DNA from: Acetobacteraceae bacterium
Lineage (GTDB): Bacteria; Pseudomonadota; Alphaproteobacteria; Acetobacterales; Acetobacteraceae
Length of the DNA stretch: 12,860 nt
Assembly: GCA_947446625.1 (NCBI GenBank)
Contig: CANFIE010000067.1
Coordinates: forward strand, 1-12,860
Direction of reading: 5' to 3'
Made by a program: the position numbers and the translations under genes. Positions 1-6,836 of the stretch are shown here, in pieces (within the stretch, counting starts at the first letter, position 1; each line of letters opens with the position of its first letter). The notes beneath the pieces were generated by a model. That model saw nothing but the letters and a program-made list of their open reading frames with translations. It had not been told where the DNA came from and ran no database searches.

Positions 1-912
1 CATCAACTGCGGCAGGGCGCGGCGGTTGGCGGCGGCCACCTGCTGCCGCGTGGCCACGCCCATATGGGTAAAGCCCTGATCCAGCAGCGCCATCATGTGG
101 CGGTCACGCTCGCGCCCGGTGCGGCCACCGAATACCGCAGCCACCAGGCGCACGCCGTCTCGGCGGGCGCTGGCCACCAGGTTGAAGCCGCTGTCATTCA
201 CGTAGCCGGTCTTGATGCCGTCTGTGCCTTCATATTCCTGCAGCAGCCGGTTGTGGTTGAAGGCGACCCGGCCGCGGAAGCGGAAATGCGGCGTGGCGAA
301 ATAGTGGAACTGCTCGGGGAAGTCGCGCATCAGCCGGCGGCCGAGCAGCGCCATGTCACGCGCCGTGCTCACCTGTTCGGAATCCGGCAGGCCGGAGGCG
401 TTGCGGAACACGGTATGCGCCATGCCCAGGCCGCGGGCGCGCAGCGTCATCATTTGCGCAAAGCGGTGTTCGCTGCCCTGGCCCAGATGCTCGCCCAGAG
501 CGGCGGCGGCGTCATTCGCGGATTTGGTGACCAGGGCGAGGATGGCTTCCTCCACCGAGATGGTCATGCCCGGCACCAACCCAATGCGCGACGGCGGCAT
601 GGTGGCGGCATCCTCGGAGACGCGGATGGGCGAGTTCAACTCCAGCCGGTTATCCCGCAGCGCCTCGAACGCCATGTACAGCGTCATCATCTTGGTCAGT
701 GACGCAGGGTGGCGCAGTTCATCGGGGTTGGCCGCCACCAGCACATTGCCGGTGGCCGCGTCGGTCACGATGGCGGCGTAGCGCTCGCTGCCGATCTGCG
801 CCGTGGCCGGCTTGCCGACGAGCGTGCCCCCCAGCACGATCATGGCGCCGGCCAAAAGCCGCAGCGCGGCGCCCAGCCAGGTCCGAGGCGCGGTGGTGTT
901 GCCTGTGAGCAT
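1..912 (-). CDS. Serine-type D-alanyl-D-alanine carboxypeptidase (peptidase S11), 3' end beyond the window
   Basis: This is a periplasmic penicillin-binding protein of the DacA/DacF type, which removes the terminal D-Ala from peptidoglycan stem pentapeptides. I translated it by hand from the minus strand; 304 codons are in the window and the C-terminus is missing. Residues 1-39 look like a signal peptide: Arg near the N-terminus, a hydrophobic core around 15-33, and a likely cut after Ala-Thr-Ala. All three active-site motifs are present in order: SLTK at 71-74 (nucleophile Ser71), SAN at 131-133 and KTG at 234-236. An AGGGA sequence 7 bases upstream supports the start at 912. The gene is divergent from the phasin gene and shares a 292-bp control region with it. 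Whether a C-terminal SPOR or membrane-anchor segment follows cannot be seen. The family is certain; the paralogue is not. Confidence 0.93.
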   Translation of the reverse strand, partial: MLTGNTTAPRTWLGAALRLLAGAMIVLGGTLVGKPATAQIGSERYAAIVTDAATGNVLVAANPDELRHPASLTKMMTLYMAFEALRDNRLELNSPIRVSEDAATMPPSRIGLVPGMTISVEEAILALVTKSANDAAAALGEHLGQGSEHRFAQMMTLRARGLGMAHTVFRNASGLPDSEQVSTARDMALLGRRLMRDFPEQFHYFATPHFRFRGRVAFNHNRLLQEYEGTDGIKTGYVNDSGFNLVASARRDGVRLVAAVFGGRTGRERDRHMMALLDQGFTHMGVATRQQVAAANRRALPQLM

Positions 913-1063
913 GTTCAGTCCCTGCGCATGGCATGCCCCCCCGGCAACCATGCAACCGGGCGAGTCTAGGCGGGGCGGGCGCCAGGCGTCTAGCGGAACT
1001 GAACGCGAACAATCATGATTCGCAAGGACTTATCGTGGGGAACGAGCGGCTGCAGCGGCGTTA

Positions 1064-1076
1064 TGCTGCACTGCAA
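1064..1076. promoter_or_regulatory. PhaR-like operator, left half of an inverted pair
   Basis: The 13 bases TGCTGCACTGCAA are the exact reverse complement of the site at 1125-1137. The core CTGC-N3-GCAA differs by one base from the CTGC-N3-GCAG motif that I recall as described for the PHA-responsive repressor PhaR of Rhodobacter. Its position upstream of a phasin gene fits autoregulated granule-protein control. The operator role is inferred. Confidence 0.5.
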
Positions 1077-1100
1077 AATATTTACTTGCAAACCCGCCAG

Positions 1101-1119
1101 GGTTTCGGATATCGAAACC
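1101..1119. promoter_or_regulatory. Perfect 7-bp dyad between the two PhaR-like sites
   Basis: GGTTTCG and CGAAACC are perfect inverted arms around GATAT. The dyad lies between the two TGC-type sites in the carboxypeptidase-phasin control region. It could be a second regulator's operator or a promoter-proximal element. A weak TTGCAA at 1086-1091 lies upstream, but I cannot pair it with a convincing -10 box. Confidence 0.35.
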
Positions 1120-1124
1120 TCATG

Positions 1125-1137
1125 TTGCAGTGCAGCA
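1125..1137. promoter_or_regulatory. PhaR-like operator, right half of an inverted pair
   Basis: TTGCAGTGCAGCA reads TTGC-N3-GCAG, one mismatch from the recalled PhaR motif, and is an exact inverted copy of 1064-1076. The centres of the two core motifs are 59 bp apart. It ends 67 bases before the phasin start codon, where a bound repressor could block transcription. The function is inferred. Confidence 0.5.
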
Positions 1138-1204
1138 AAGCCGGAAATCGCCGCGCTTGCTGCCTTAGTTGCCCTTTCCACACTGAAACGCAAGGAATAA
1201 TTCC

Positions 1205-1726
1205 ATGGCGCTCCCGACCGAAGCCAAGACCGCTGACGTGAAGAAGCTGGTGACCGAGGCTGCCCAGACCGGCGCTGCCCAGGCCCGCAAGATGATTGCC
1301 GACAGCACCACCACCGCCCGCGCCACCATGGAAAAGAGCGTCGAGCACGCCAACAAGGCCGCCGACGGCATCTTCAAGGCCGCCGAGGAAGCCGCCGAGT
1401 TCGGCCGTGGCAATGTGGAGGCCATGACGAAGGCCGCCCAGGCCTATGTGGTTGGCTTCCAGGATCTGGGCCGCCAGTCCATGGCGCTGTTCCAGGGCCT
1501 GGCCGACCAGGCGATGGAAAACGCCAAGGCGCTGTCGGGCGTGAAGAGCCTGAAGGAAGCCGCCGAGCTGCAGACCAGCTTCGCCCGCACCTCGGTGGAA
1601 AAGACCCTGGCCGAGACCACCAAGATGCAGGAAGCGGCCATCAAGCTGGCCGAAACCGCCATGGCCCCGCTGACCGCCCGCGTGACCGTGGCTGTTGAGA
1701 AGCTGTCGCGCCCGCTGGCGGCCTGA
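1205..1726 (+). CDS. Phasin family protein (polyhydroxyalkanoate granule-associated)
   Basis: Phasins coat intracellular polyhydroxyalkanoate granules and control their number and size. The 173-residue product is Ala-, Lys- and Glu-rich, has no Cys or Trp, and is almost entirely predicted amphipathic helix, as in the Phasin_2 family. The middle part (about residues 30-140) carries the typical family pattern, with a VGFQDLGRQSMALFQ segment near the centre followed by a heptad-like EAAELQTSFARTSVEK stretch. AAGGA at 1192-1196, 8 bases before the ATG, decides the start. It is transcribed alone: a strong terminator follows, and an upstream region with paired PhaR-like sites precedes it. The family is certain from composition and pattern; I cannot tell which phasin paralogue it is. 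Confidence 0.88.
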   Translation: MALPTEAKTADVKKLVTEAAQTGAAQARKMIADSTTTARATMEKSVEHANKAADGIFKAAEEAAEFGRGNVEAMTKAAQAYVVGFQDLGRQSMALFQGLADQAMENAKALSGVKSLKEAAELQTSFARTSVEKTLAETTKMQEAAIKLAETAMAPLTARVTVAVEKLSRPLAA

Positions 1727-1776
1727 ACCTTACTATATGGGTAGGTGCCCGGCCTGGGTGCCCGCCCCTGGCTTCA

Positions 1777-1825
1777 GGCCCGGTTTCGGCCCCTGCGGGG
1801 TGCCGGGCCGGGCCTTTTGCTTTTT
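1777..1825 (+). terminator. Intrinsic terminator of the phasin gene
   Basis: An outer stem GGCCCGG/CCGGGCC (1777-1783 with 1803-1809) encloses an inner CCCC/GGGG stem (1790-1793 with 1797-1800). It is followed by a broken T-tract, CCTTTTGCTTTTT, ending at 1825. It starts about 50 bases after the phasin stop and should isolate phasin from clpS. Confidence 0.75.
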
Positions 1826-1831
1826 CGGGCG

Positions 1832-1892
1832 AATTTCAGCCGGGCGGTTGCAGCCTGGGGTTTGCCGCCCAATTTCATCCCCAGGCGGTTTC
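1832..1892. repeat. Imperfect tandem repeat with interlocked complementary arms upstream of clpS
   Basis: AATTTCAGCC...GGCGGTT (from 1832) is repeated as AATTTCATCC...GGCGGTT (from 1871), 39 bases apart. Overlaid on this, GGGCGG (1842-1847) can pair with CCGCCC (1865-1870), and GCCTGGGG (1853-1860) with CCCCAGGC (1879-1886). The order is a-b-a'-b', the topology of a pseudoknot. The element lies in the 295-bp phasin-clpS gap. The rest of that gap, 1893-2021, shows nothing recognisable beyond the clpS ribosome binding site. Function is unknown. Confidence 0.4.
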
Positions 1893-2021
1893 CGGTGGCC
1901 AGATTGCACCGGGGCCTTCACGCGGCGGCCATTCGGCCGTTATCCTCACCTTCCAGGGGGTCGGCAGGTTGCCGGCTCGCCAAAGCCTTGCCGGTGGAAC
2001 GGCATCCGCACCAGGACAACC

Positions 2022-2369
2022 ATGAGCGATCCAGACAAGCGGCAGACCGGGGGCAATACGCCGGGCGATACCAACCCCAACACCGGGGTGGTGGTGAAGG
2101 CTCGCCCGCGCACCAAGAAGCCTTCGATGTACAAGGTGCTGATGCTGAACGACGACTACACGCCGATGGAGTTCGTCGTGCATGTGCTGGAGCGCTTCTT
2201 CCAGAAGAACCGCGAGGAGGCGACGCGCATCATGCTGCATGTGCATCGGCGCGGCGTGGGCGTGTGCGGCGTTTACACCTACGAGGTTGCCGAGACCAAG
2301 GTGACCCAGGTGATGGATCTGGCCCGCCAGAACCAGCACCCGCTGCAATGCACGATCGAGAAAGAGTGA
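2022..2369 (+). CDS. clpS: ATP-dependent Clp protease adaptor ClpS
   Basis: ClpS captures proteins with destabilising N-terminal residues and hands them to the N-domain of ClpA for degradation by ClpAP in the cytosol. The 115-residue product has a flexible Pro/Gly/Asn-rich N-terminal tail (1-33) and then the compact ClpS fold. The N-degron pocket residues are present: Asn43-Asp44-Asp45 in LNDDYTPMEF, and His75 in the HVHRRG segment. The downstream GVYTYEVAETK block is also typical. The frame is open further upstream, but the ATG at 2022 is preceded by AGGA (2013-2016) and gives the usual family length. It stands 180 bp before clpA in the same orientation, the expected pairing. The identity is secure. 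Confidence 0.96.
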   Translation: MSDPDKRQTGGNTPGDTNPNTGVVVKARPRTKKPSMYKVLMLNDDYTPMEFVVHVLERFFQKNREEATRIMLHVHRRGVGVCGVYTYEVAETKVTQVMDLARQNQHPLQCTIEKE

Positions 2370-2408
2370 TCGTGCCAGCCTGACCGGGATGCAACCCCGG
2401 CCGAAAGA

Positions 2409-2438
2409 GGGGTCTCGCCCAGCGGGGTGGCGGACCCC
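2409..2438 (+). other. Stem-loop after clpS
   Basis: GGGGTC-CGCC pairs with GGCG-GACCCC (2409-2419 with 2429-2438), a ten-pair stem with a single unpaired T at 2415. A small CCGGG/CCCGG stem precedes it (2384-2400). There is no T-run after either, so they look more like RNA stabilising or processing structures than intrinsic terminators. Confidence 0.45.
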
Positions 2439-2481
2439 AGATGGAAATAATGAACCACCGCCTCGCCGCGCCGCCATTTTT

Positions 2482-2513
2482 GCCTACGTAAATCCCTGAA
2501 GGATTGCTTAGGC
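2482..2513 (+). promoter_or_regulatory. Dyad or stem-loop in the clpA leader
   Basis: GCCTA (2482-2486) pairs with TAGGC (2509-2513), and AATCC (2491-2495) with GGATT (2501-2505), around a CTGAA loop. It ends 36 bases before the clpA ATG. It could be a regulator-binding dyad or a leader hairpin. I could not find a convincing sigma-70 or heat-shock sigma-32 promoter in the same stretch. Confidence 0.4.
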
Positions 2514-2549
2514 TGCGATTGCGGAAACCCACACAGGGAGCGTCATACC

Positions 2550-4907
2550 ATGTTGTCACGCAATCTCGAGCAGACGCTCCACCGCGCTCTTGGCCTGGCC
2601 AATGAGCGCCGGCACGAATACGCCACGCTTGAACACCTGCTGCTGGCCCTGACCGACGACACCGACGCCGCCGGCGTGTTGCGTGCCTGCGGCGTGGATG
2701 CCGAGAAGCTGAAGCGGGACCTGGCCGAGTTCCTCGACAAGGACCTGGCCGGCCTGGTGACCGAGCGCAGCGGCGACCCTAAGCCCACCGCCGGCTTCCA
2801 GCGCGTGGTGCAGCGCGCCGCCATTCATGTGCAGTCCAGCGGGCGGGACGAAGTCTCGGGCGCCAATGTGCTGGTGGCGCTGTTCAGCGAACGCGAATCC
2901 CACGCCGTGTACTTCCTGCAATTGCAGGACATGACGCGGCTGGATGCGGTAAACTTCATCAGCCATGGCATCGCCAAGGCGCCCGGCCGCACGCAGAACC
3001 GCCCGGTGCAGGGCACGCCCTCCAACAGCGCGTCCGAGAAGGGCGAGGAGTCGGAGAAAGAGGAAAAGCCCGCTCGCGGTGGCCGCAACCAGGATGCGCT
3101 GTCGAATTACTGCGTGAACCTGAACAAGAAGGCCCAGGCCGGCAAGATCGACCCCTTGATCGGCCGCGACCAGGAAATCGAGCGCACCATCCAGATCCTG
3201 TGCCGCCGCACCAAGAACAACCCGCTTTATGTGGGTGACCCGGGCGTGGGCAAAACCGCCATTGCCGAAGGCCTGGCCAAGCGCATCATTGAAGGCGATG
3301 TGCCCGAGGTGCTGCTGAAGTCCACCATCTACGCGCTGGACATGGGCAGCCTGCTGGCCGGCACGCGCTACCGTGGTGACTTTGAGGAGCGGCTGAAGGC
3401 GGTGGTGAACGAGCTGGAGGCGCAGCCCGGCAGCATCCTGTTCATCGACGAAATCCACACCGTGATTGGTGCCGGCGCCACCAGCGGCGGCGCCATGGAC
3501 GCTTCCAACCTGCTGAAGCCGGCGCTGGCCCAGGGCACGCTGCGCTGCGTTGGCAGCACCACCTACAAGGAATACCGCCAGCACTTCGAGAAGGATCGCG
3601 CCCTGGTGCGGCGCTTCCAGAAAATCGACGTGAACGAGCCGACCATCGAGGACACCATCAAGATCCTCCAGGGGCTGAAGACCAATTACGAGAAGCACCA
3701 CAAGGTCATCTACACGCCCGAGGCGATCAAGGCCGCGGTGGAGCTTTCGGCCAAGTACATCCATGACCGCAAGCTCCCCGACAAGGCGATCGACGTGATC
3801 GACGAAGTGGGCGCCAGCCGCATGCTGGTGCCGGAGAGCAAGCGCCGGAAGAAGGTGACGCTGCGCGACGTGGAGGAGATTGTGGCCAAGATCGCTCGCA
3901 TTCCCCCCAAAAGCGTCAGCGCCGACGACAAGGAAGTGCTGCGCACGCTGGAGCGTGACCTGAAGGCGATGGTCTTCGGCCAGGACAAGGCGATTGAGAC
4001 CCTGTCGGCCGCCATCAAGCTGAGCCGCGCCGGGCTGCGCGACCAGGAGAAGCCGATTGGCAACTACCTGTTCAGCGGCCCCACCGGTGTTGGCAAAACC
4101 GAGGTTGCCAAGCAACTGGCCAAGACGCTGGGCATTGAACTGATTCGCTTCGACATGAGCGAATACATGGAACGCCACAGCATCAGCCGGCTGATCGGCG
4201 CGCCGCCGGGCTATGTCGGGTTTGACCAGGGTGGGCTGCTGACCGACAGCATCGACCAGCATCCGCATGCCGTGCTGCTGCTGGACGAGATCGAGAAGGC
4301 CCACCAGGACCTGTACAACATTTTGTTGCAGGTGATGGACCACGGCAAGCTGACCGACCACAACGGCAAGACGGTGGATTTCCGCAACGTCATCCTCATC
4401 ATGACCACCAATGCCGGCGCCGCCGAAATGGCGAAGACCGCCATTGGCTTCGGCGCCACGGTCCGGGTGGGTGAGGATACCGAGGCGATCAACCGCATGT
4501 TCACGCCGGAATTCCGCAACCGACTGGACGCCATTGTGCCCTTCGGTGGGCTGACGCCTGAGATTGTCGGCCATGTGGTGGAGAAGTTCGTGATGCAGTT
4601 GGAAGCCCAGCTGGCGGATCGCAACGTCACCATCGAACTGTCCAGCGCGGCCAAGGAATGGCTGGCCGAGAAGGGCTACGACCCGCTGTATGGTGCCCGG
4701 CCGTTGGCCCGCGTCATTCAGGAATACGTCAAGAAGCCGCTGGCCGAGGAGCTGCTGTTCGGCAAGCTGGTGAAGGGTGGCGCGGTGAAGGTGGCGCTGC
4801 GCGATGGCGCCCTGTCCTTCGACTATGCCGAGCCGGCCATGCCCGCCTTGCCGAAGCCGGAAGGCGGCGACGAGAATGAGCGCGAGCCGGAGACGGCCGA
4901 GCCCTAG
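2550..4907 (+). CDS. clpA: ATP-dependent Clp protease ATP-binding subunit ClpA
   Basis: ClpA is the hexameric AAA+ unfoldase that threads substrates, including those brought by ClpS, into the ClpP peptidase. The 785-residue product has a double-repeat Clp N-domain (about 1-143), a charged linker (about 144-195), and two AAA modules. Module D1 has Walker A GDPGVGKT at 229-236 and Walker B FIDE at 298-301. Module D2 has GPTGVGKT at 510-517 and Walker B Asp579-Glu580. The IGF tripeptide at 632-634 is the ClpP-docking loop, and there is no ClpB-type coiled-coil M-domain, so this is ClpA. The last 30 residues are an acidic Glu/Pro tail. GGGAG at 2536-2540 sets the start. Its TAG stop lies inside a palindromic repeat element. 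Confidence 0.97.
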   Translation: MLSRNLEQTLHRALGLANERRHEYATLEHLLLALTDDTDAAGVLRACGVDAEKLKRDLAEFLDKDLAGLVTERSGDPKPTAGFQRVVQRAAIHVQSSGRDEVSGANVLVALFSERESHAVYFLQLQDMTRLDAVNFISHGIAKAPGRTQNRPVQGTPSNSASEKGEESEKEEKPARGGRNQDALSNYCVNLNKKAQAGKIDPLIGRDQEIERTIQILCRRTKNNPLYVGDPGVGKTAIAEGLAKRIIEGDVPEVLLKSTIYALDMGSLLAGTRYRGDFEERLKAVVNELEAQPGSILFIDEIHTVIGAGATSGGAMDASNLLKPALAQGTLRCVGSTTYKEYRQHFEKDRALVRRFQKIDVNEPTIEDTIKILQGLKTNYEKHHKVIYTPEAIKAAVELSAKYIHDRKLPDKAIDVIDEVGASRMLVPESKRRKKVTLRDVEEIVAKIARIPPKSVSADDKEVLRTLERDLKAMVFGQDKAIETLSAAIKLSRAGLRDQEKPIGNYLFSGPTGVGKTEVAKQLAKTLGIELIRFDMSEYMERHSISRLIGAPPGYVGFDQGGLLTDSIDQHPHAVLLLDEIEKAHQDLYNILLQVMDHGKLTDHNGKTVDFRNVILIMTTNAGAAEMAKTAIGFGATVRVGEDTEAINRMFTPEFRNRLDAIVPFGGLTPEIVGHVVEKFVMQLEAQLADRNVTIELSSAAKEWLAEKGYDPLYGARPLARVIQEYVKKPLAEELLFGKLVKGGAVKVALRDGALSFDYAEPAMPALPKPEGGDENEREPETAEP

Positions 4908-4955
4908 AGCAATATCCATTCTGATGGAATCATCAGAATGGATTTCTTGCTCTAG
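4904..4955. repeat. Palindromic TAGAGCA-type element overlapping the clpA stop
   Basis: CTAGAGCAA (4904-4912) is inverted as TTGCTCTAG (4947-4955). Inside, ATCCATTCTGATG (4914-4926) is inverted as CATCAGAATGGAT (4931-4943) around GAAT. The 52-bp unit is thus a nearly complete hairpin with 9-bp and 13-bp arms. The clpA stop TAG is bases 4905-4907, within the left terminus. The form resembles the dispersed palindromic intergenic repeats of alphaproteobacteria. It could also end clpA transcription, since TTTCTT follows the inner stem. Confidence 0.75.
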
Positions 4956-4968
4956 TTTCAAATAGTTA

Positions 4969-5008
4969 TAGAGCACGAAATGCGTCCGTCAGGGCTCATG
5001 GTGCTCTA
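4969..5008. repeat. Second, degenerate palindrome with the same termini
   Basis: TAGAGCAC (4969-4976) is inverted as GTGCTCTA (5001-5008). The interior pairs only partly: ATG with CAT, and CC with GG around GTCA. It shares the TAGAGCA terminus with the element 13 bp to its left but not the interior, so it looks like a diverged or different family member. Confidence 0.55.
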
Positions 5009-5038
5009 GCCTCGCGTTGAACTTCGCGGGATGATGCG

Positions 5039-5065
5039 CGGGCGCCAGGGCAATCCTGGCGCCCG
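5039..5065 (+). other. Strong 11-bp stem-loop just upstream of the AhpD-like gene
   Basis: CGGGCGCCAGG (5039-5049) pairs perfectly with CCTGGCGCCCG (5055-5065) around GCAAT, followed by only TTTGC. It ends 22 bases before the next start codon. It may be a weak terminator for readthrough from clpA, or a leader hairpin setting expression of the downstream trio. Confidence 0.6.
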
Positions 5066-5087
5066 TTTGCAATTCCGGGGAAACGCC

Positions 5088-5435
5088 ATGAGCGCGATAA
5101 AAGACTGGGACGCCTATAACGCCGCCGCCCGCGTGCGCGGCAAGGAACTGAATGGCCTGCACCCGGAACTGGTCAAGGGCTTCGGTGCCCTGGCGGCAGG
5201 CGCGGCCAAGACCACCCATCTGGACGCCAAGACCCGTGAGCTGATTGCCCTGGCCGTGGCGGTGACCACGCGCTGCGACGGTTGCATCGACGCCCATGTG
5301 CGCAAGGCCAAGACCGCCGGCGCCACCAAGGCGGAAATGGCCGAGGCGCTGGGCGTGGCCATTGCCCTTAACGCCGGCGCCGCCTTCACCTATTCACTGC
5401 ACGTGCTTGACGCTGCCGGAGATGATGCGAAATGA
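5088..5435 (+). CDS. Carboxymuconolactone decarboxylase / AhpD family protein
   Basis: This small all-helical protein of 115 residues belongs to the AhpD-like fold. The redox-type core motif is visible: Glu51, then Cys63-x-x-Cys66 and His70 in RCDGCIDAH. This is the alkylhydroperoxidase arrangement, so a peroxide- or thiol-linked role is more likely than true lactone decarboxylation. The frame stays open up to 5031, but the ATG at 5088 has GGGGA upstream and gives the family's normal start. It overlaps the next gene by ATGA (stop 5433-5435, start 5432), so the two are translationally coupled. A strong hairpin lies immediately upstream. The partner reductase and substrate are not evident here. 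Confidence 0.9.
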   Translation: MSAIKDWDAYNAAARVRGKELNGLHPELVKGFGALAAGAAKTTHLDAKTRELIALAVAVTTRCDGCIDAHVRKAKTAGATKAEMAEALGVAIALNAGAAFTYSLHVLDAAGDDAK

Positions 5436-6202
5436 CCGAAACCACCGTAACGCTTGAGGTGAAGGACTACGTGGCCGTGGCCACGCTGACCCGCCCGCCG
5501 GTGAACGCGATGAACTGGGCGATGCGCGAACGCATCATCGAAATCATGGACCAAGCGAATGACCGCGAGGATATCCGCGTGGTGGTGCTGACCGGCGCCG
5601 GCAACATCTTCTGCGCCGGGGCCGACCTGAAGGAACGCCCGGACGCCAACAACCCCGGCCAGTTCAACTGGCACAACCGGCTGACGCGTGAGAGCTTCAA
5701 CTGCATCAAGGAATGCAGCAAGCCGGTGATCTGTGCGGTGAATGGCGCGGCGCTGGGTGCCGGCTTCGCCATCATGGCGTTCTGCGACATCATGCTGGCC
5801 AGCGACAACGCCACCTTCGGCATGCCGGAGATTGACGTGGGTCTGGCCGGTGGCGCCGCCATGCTGAACGAGATGTTCGGCAAGAGCAAAATGCGCCGCA
5901 TGATGATGACCGGCCAGCGCATTCCAGCGGCCGAGCTGTATCGCCGTGGCATCATCGAGGCCTGCGTGCCGCGTGACCAGCTGCACGCCGAAGCCATGGC
6001 GATCGCGACCGAGATTGCCAGCAAGGCGCCGCTCGGCATCAAATACGCGAAGACCAGCTGCAACATGGTGGAGCTGATGCCAGCGAAGGACGCCTATCGC
6101 TTCGAGCAGAACTTCACCTACGAGCTCAGCAAGACCGAGGACGCCGCCGAGGCGCGCAAGGCCACGCTGGAAAAGCGCAAGCCCGTGTACAAGGGCCGCT
6201 GA
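5432..6202 (+). CDS. Enoyl-CoA hydratase/isomerase (crotonase) family protein
   Basis: This crotonase-fold protein of 256 residues presumably acts on a CoA thioester in the cytosol. CAGADLKE (61-68) and NGAALGAG (104-111) form the oxyanion-hole segments, and FGMPEIDVGL (129-138) supplies the acid. Compared with rat mitochondrial hydratase, the Glu164 equivalent is kept (Glu133), but the Glu144 equivalent is Ala113, and the usual GGG is GAG. Single-acid members include isomerases and other non-hydratase enzymes, so the specific reaction should stay open. The C-terminal EKRKPVYKGR tail is typical of the family. The start overlaps the upstream stop, with GGAG at 5418-5421. The gene after it begins one base beyond this stop. 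Confidence 0.92.
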   Translation: MTETTVTLEVKDYVAVATLTRPPVNAMNWAMRERIIEIMDQANDREDIRVVVLTGAGNIFCAGADLKERPDANNPGQFNWHNRLTRESFNCIKECSKPVICAVNGAALGAGFAIMAFCDIMLASDNATFGMPEIDVGLAGGAAMLNEMFGKSKMRRMMMTGQRIPAAELYRRGIIEACVPRDQLHAEAMAIATEIASKAPLGIKYAKTSCNMVELMPAKDAYRFEQNFTYELSKTEDAAEARKATLEKRKPVYKGR

Positions 6203-6203
6203 C

Positions 6204-6836
6204 ATGGCCGGGGTGCTGGCGCTTTGGCACAATCTCGCCCCTGGCGCCGAGGAAGTTTTCCCGCGCTGGTATAATCGCCAGCACCTGTTTGAACGCGTCG
6301 GCGTGCCGGGCTTTCAGTTCGGCCAGCGCTACCAGGCGTTGGCGGCGGACCGGCAGTATTTCTGCTTCTACCAGGTGGCGGAGCCGGCAGTGCTGGCCTC
6401 GCCCGCCTATCTCGAACGGCTGGACAACCCCACCGCCTGGACGCGGGACGTGATGGCGTATTTCCGTGACATGCTGCGCACGGTCTGCACCATCACCCAC
6501 AGCCAGGGCGCGCTGGTGGGATCGCACTGCGTTACCTGGCGGTGCAATGCCGCGCCAGTTGCGCACGCTGCCACGCTGGCGGTGCTGGGTGGGCGAGACG
6601 ATGTGGCGCGGGTGCAGCTATGGCAGGCCGCCGCCACGCAAACCCCGGAGAACAACGAAGCCAAGCTGCGCCAGGGTGACGCCCTGATTGGCGGCGCGCT
6701 GGTGGTGCAATGCATTGGCGAGCAGGCCGCGCGCGACGTTGCGGCGCTGGATGTCTCGGCCGTGGTGGGCAGCGCGCAGCCGCAAAGCTACGCGCTGCTG
6801 GCGGCGCGTTATCCGGCCACCGCGCCCATGATGTAG
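6204..6836 (+). CDS. Uncharacterised protein, probable dimeric alpha/beta-barrel (EthD-like) fold
   Basis: I do not recognise a named family for certain. The first part (about residues 5-45: a WHNLAPG segment, then RWYNRQH...GVPGFQFGQRY) has the pattern of small ferredoxin-like EthD/ABM barrels, where a strand is followed by a His-bearing helix and a PGF turn. A PAYLERLDNPTAWT block and a second, weaker repeat follow, so the 210 residues could be two such modules. There is no signal peptide or membrane segment. AAGGG at 6191-6195 supports the ATG, one base after the crotonase stop, so the three plus-strand genes probably form one operon. Its 3' end overlaps the convergent oxidoreductase gene by 28 bp. 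Confidence 0.8.
   Translation: MAGVLALWHNLAPGAEEVFPRWYNRQHLFERVGVPGFQFGQRYQALAADRQYFCFYQVAEPAVLASPAYLERLDNPTAWTRDVMAYFRDMLRTVCTITHSQGALVGSHCVTWRCNAAPVAHAATLAVLGGRDDVARVQLWQAAATQTPENNEAKLRQGDALIGGALVVQCIGEQAARDVAALDVSAVVGSAQPQSYALLAARYPATAPMM

Noticed and set aside
1695..2021. Upstream extension of the clpS frame
   Set aside because: It would cross the phasin terminator and adds Pro/Arg/Gly-rich sequence; the ATG at 2022 has a ribosome binding site and gives the normal length.
2480..2508. Sigma-70 promoter TTGCCT...ATTGCT, or a heat-shock promoter, for clpA
   Set aside because: The -10 match is poor and no sigma-32-like pair is visible, so I do not call it.
2550..4907. ClpB instead of ClpA
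   Set aside because: There is no M-domain coiled coil between the modules, and the IGF ClpP-docking loop is present.
2556..4976. Long open frame (about 800 codons) antisense to clpA
   Set aside because: It mirrors clpA codon by codon, has a His/Gln/Leu-rich composition with no domain pattern, and is an effect of G/C-biased third positions.
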